Assembly (NCBI RefSeq): GCF_041154485.1
Contig: NZ_AP028669.1
Span: 3,534,001-3,598,000, forward strand
DNA length: 64,000 nt
DNA from: Variovorax sp. V93
Lineage (GTDB): Bacteria; Pseudomonadota; Gammaproteobacteria; Burkholderiales; Burkholderiaceae_C
Direction: 5' to 3'
In this document: in pieces, positions 63,248 through 64,000 of the stretch
Numbering within the stretch: position 1 is the stretch's first letter
How the letters are laid out: every line of letters starts with the position of its first letter
Notes under the pieces: generated by a model
What the model was told of the DNA's origin: nothing
The model's input: only the letters and a program-made list of their open reading frames with translations
Database searches by the model: none
Position numbers and translations under genes: made by a program

Positions 63248-64000
63248 TCAGTTCGCCAGCGTGGCCACGATGGCCTTGGCGCACAGCGTCATGAGGCCGC
63301 CGGGCACGATGCCCAGCACGAGGATCAGCAGGCCGTTGATCGACAGCACGGTGCGCACGTCGCGCGGCGCCGACACGGTGCTGGCCGTGACCGGCGCGTC
63401 GAAGTACATGACCTTGACCACGCGCAGGTAGTAGAAGGCGCCAATCAGCGACATGACCACCGCGAACACCGCCAGGCCGATGTAGAGCGCCTGGCCCGAG
63501 GCGATCAGCGCCTGCAGTACCGCCAGCTTGGCGTAGAACCCGACCAGCGGCGGCAGGCCCGCGAGCGAGAACATCGCGATCGCCATCACGCCGGCATACA
63601 GCGGGCTGCGCTGGTTCAGGCCGGCCAGGTCGGTGATTTCTTCGCTTTCGAACCCCTCGCGCGCCAGCAGCAGGATGATGCCGAAGCTCGCCAGCGTGGT
63701 CAGCACGTAGGTCACGATGTAGAACATCGAGGCGCTGTAGGCGAATTGTGCGTTGTAGGTGTTGCCGTTGACCACGCCCGCCACCAGGCCGAGCAGCATG
63801 AAACCCATCTGCGCAATGGTCGAGTAGGCCAGCATGCGCTTCAGGTTGGTCTGCGCGATGGCGGCCAGGTTGCCCACCAGCAGCGAGGCGATGGCCAAGA
63901 GCGCCAGCATCTGCTGCCAGTCGATGGCCAGCGGCAGCAGCCCTTCCACCAGCAGGCGGATGATGATGGCGAAGGCGGCCAGCTCGGGCGCCGCGCCGAT
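63248..64000 (-). CDS. nuoN: NADH-quinone oxidoreductase subunit N, C-terminal part
   Basis: Proton-pumping subunit of respiratory complex I. The 250 residues seen run off the right end of the window, so the N-terminal half is missing. They begin [19 protein letters not shown] and include the antiporter-type stretches [19 protein letters not shown] (with the conserved Lys), [19 protein letters not shown] and [11 protein letters not shown]. The stop at 63248 is intact. It would be the last nuo gene, with DUF2818 next. Confidence 0.95.
   Translation of the reverse strand: MGAAPELAAFAIIIRLLVEGLLPLAIDWQQMLALLAIASLLVGNLAAIAQTNLKRMLAYSTIAQMGFMLLGLVAGVVNGNTYNAQFAYSASMFYIVTYVLTTLASFGIILLLAREGFESEEITDLAGLNQRSPLYAGVMAIAMFSLAGLPPLVGFYAKLAVLQALIASGQALYIGLAVFAVVMSLIGAFYYLRVVKVMYFDAPVTASTVSAPRDVRTVLSINGLLILVLGIVPGGLMTLCAKAIVATLAN

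Overview
The window looks like chromosomal DNA of a GC-rich betaproteobacterium of the Comamonadaceae, most like Variovorax. This rests on codon use, on the pyrG-kdsA-DUF1330-eno-ftsB gene order, on DUF2818 next to nuoN, on many Bug-type periplasmic receptors, and on protein sequences typical of that family. No database search was possible, so the genus is an inference. No rRNA, tRNA, CRISPR array, prophage or insertion sequence was seen.

Layout. 1-8.6 kb holds housekeeping genes: a ribosomal-protein hydroxylase (left end cut), an FKBP isomerase, a glycine-zipper lipoprotein, dut, coaBC, then the tightly coupled pyrG-kdsA-DUF1330-eno-ftsB operon. 8.6-13.4 kb holds a nicotinamide-riboside uptake and kinase pair, a secreted protein of unknown function, Hsp33, a gamma-carbonic anhydrase and a DUF455 protein. 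13.4-15.8 kb is a thiolase-MaoC operon with a TetR repressor, carrying two matching operators. 15.8-19.5 kb has two Bug receptors, xerD and a frameshifted DUF72 gene. 19.5-30.2 kb has an AEC carrier, queG, tsaE, amiC, a DedA protein, a dienelactone hydrolase fusion, mutL, a lipoprotein hydrolase and miaA.

30.2-46.1 kb is the most mosaic part. A LolD-like ATPase (30176), an FtsX-like permease (38136) and an AttH-like secreted protein (45051) look like parts of one Att-type ABC system. They are separated by a GntR/dioxygenase/dehydrogenase operon, an ECF42-type sigma factor with its DGPF protein, a serine hydrolase, a 571-bp near-palindromic repeat, a penicillin acylase and a cysteine desulfhydrase. 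46.2-53.4 kb has a 5'-nucleotidase lipoprotein and a complete liv operon (livGFJHM). 53.6-60 kb has an AGE-family epimerase and a MarR-controlled tripartite efflux operon. 60-64 kb has an ABC exporter, DUF1178, a Nudix hydrolase, DUF2818 and the C-terminal part of nuoN.

Regulation. A recurrent feature is a -10 hexamer (TAGAAT, TACAAT, TAATAT and similar) 6-8 nt before the start codon, which predicts leaderless mRNAs for eight or more genes. In the 14-bp gap between the divergent roxA and FKBP genes this signal is present on both strands and shares bases. Clear operators exist for the TetR, MarR and GntR regulators. Long antisense reading frames are common because of the GC bias and were treated as shadows.
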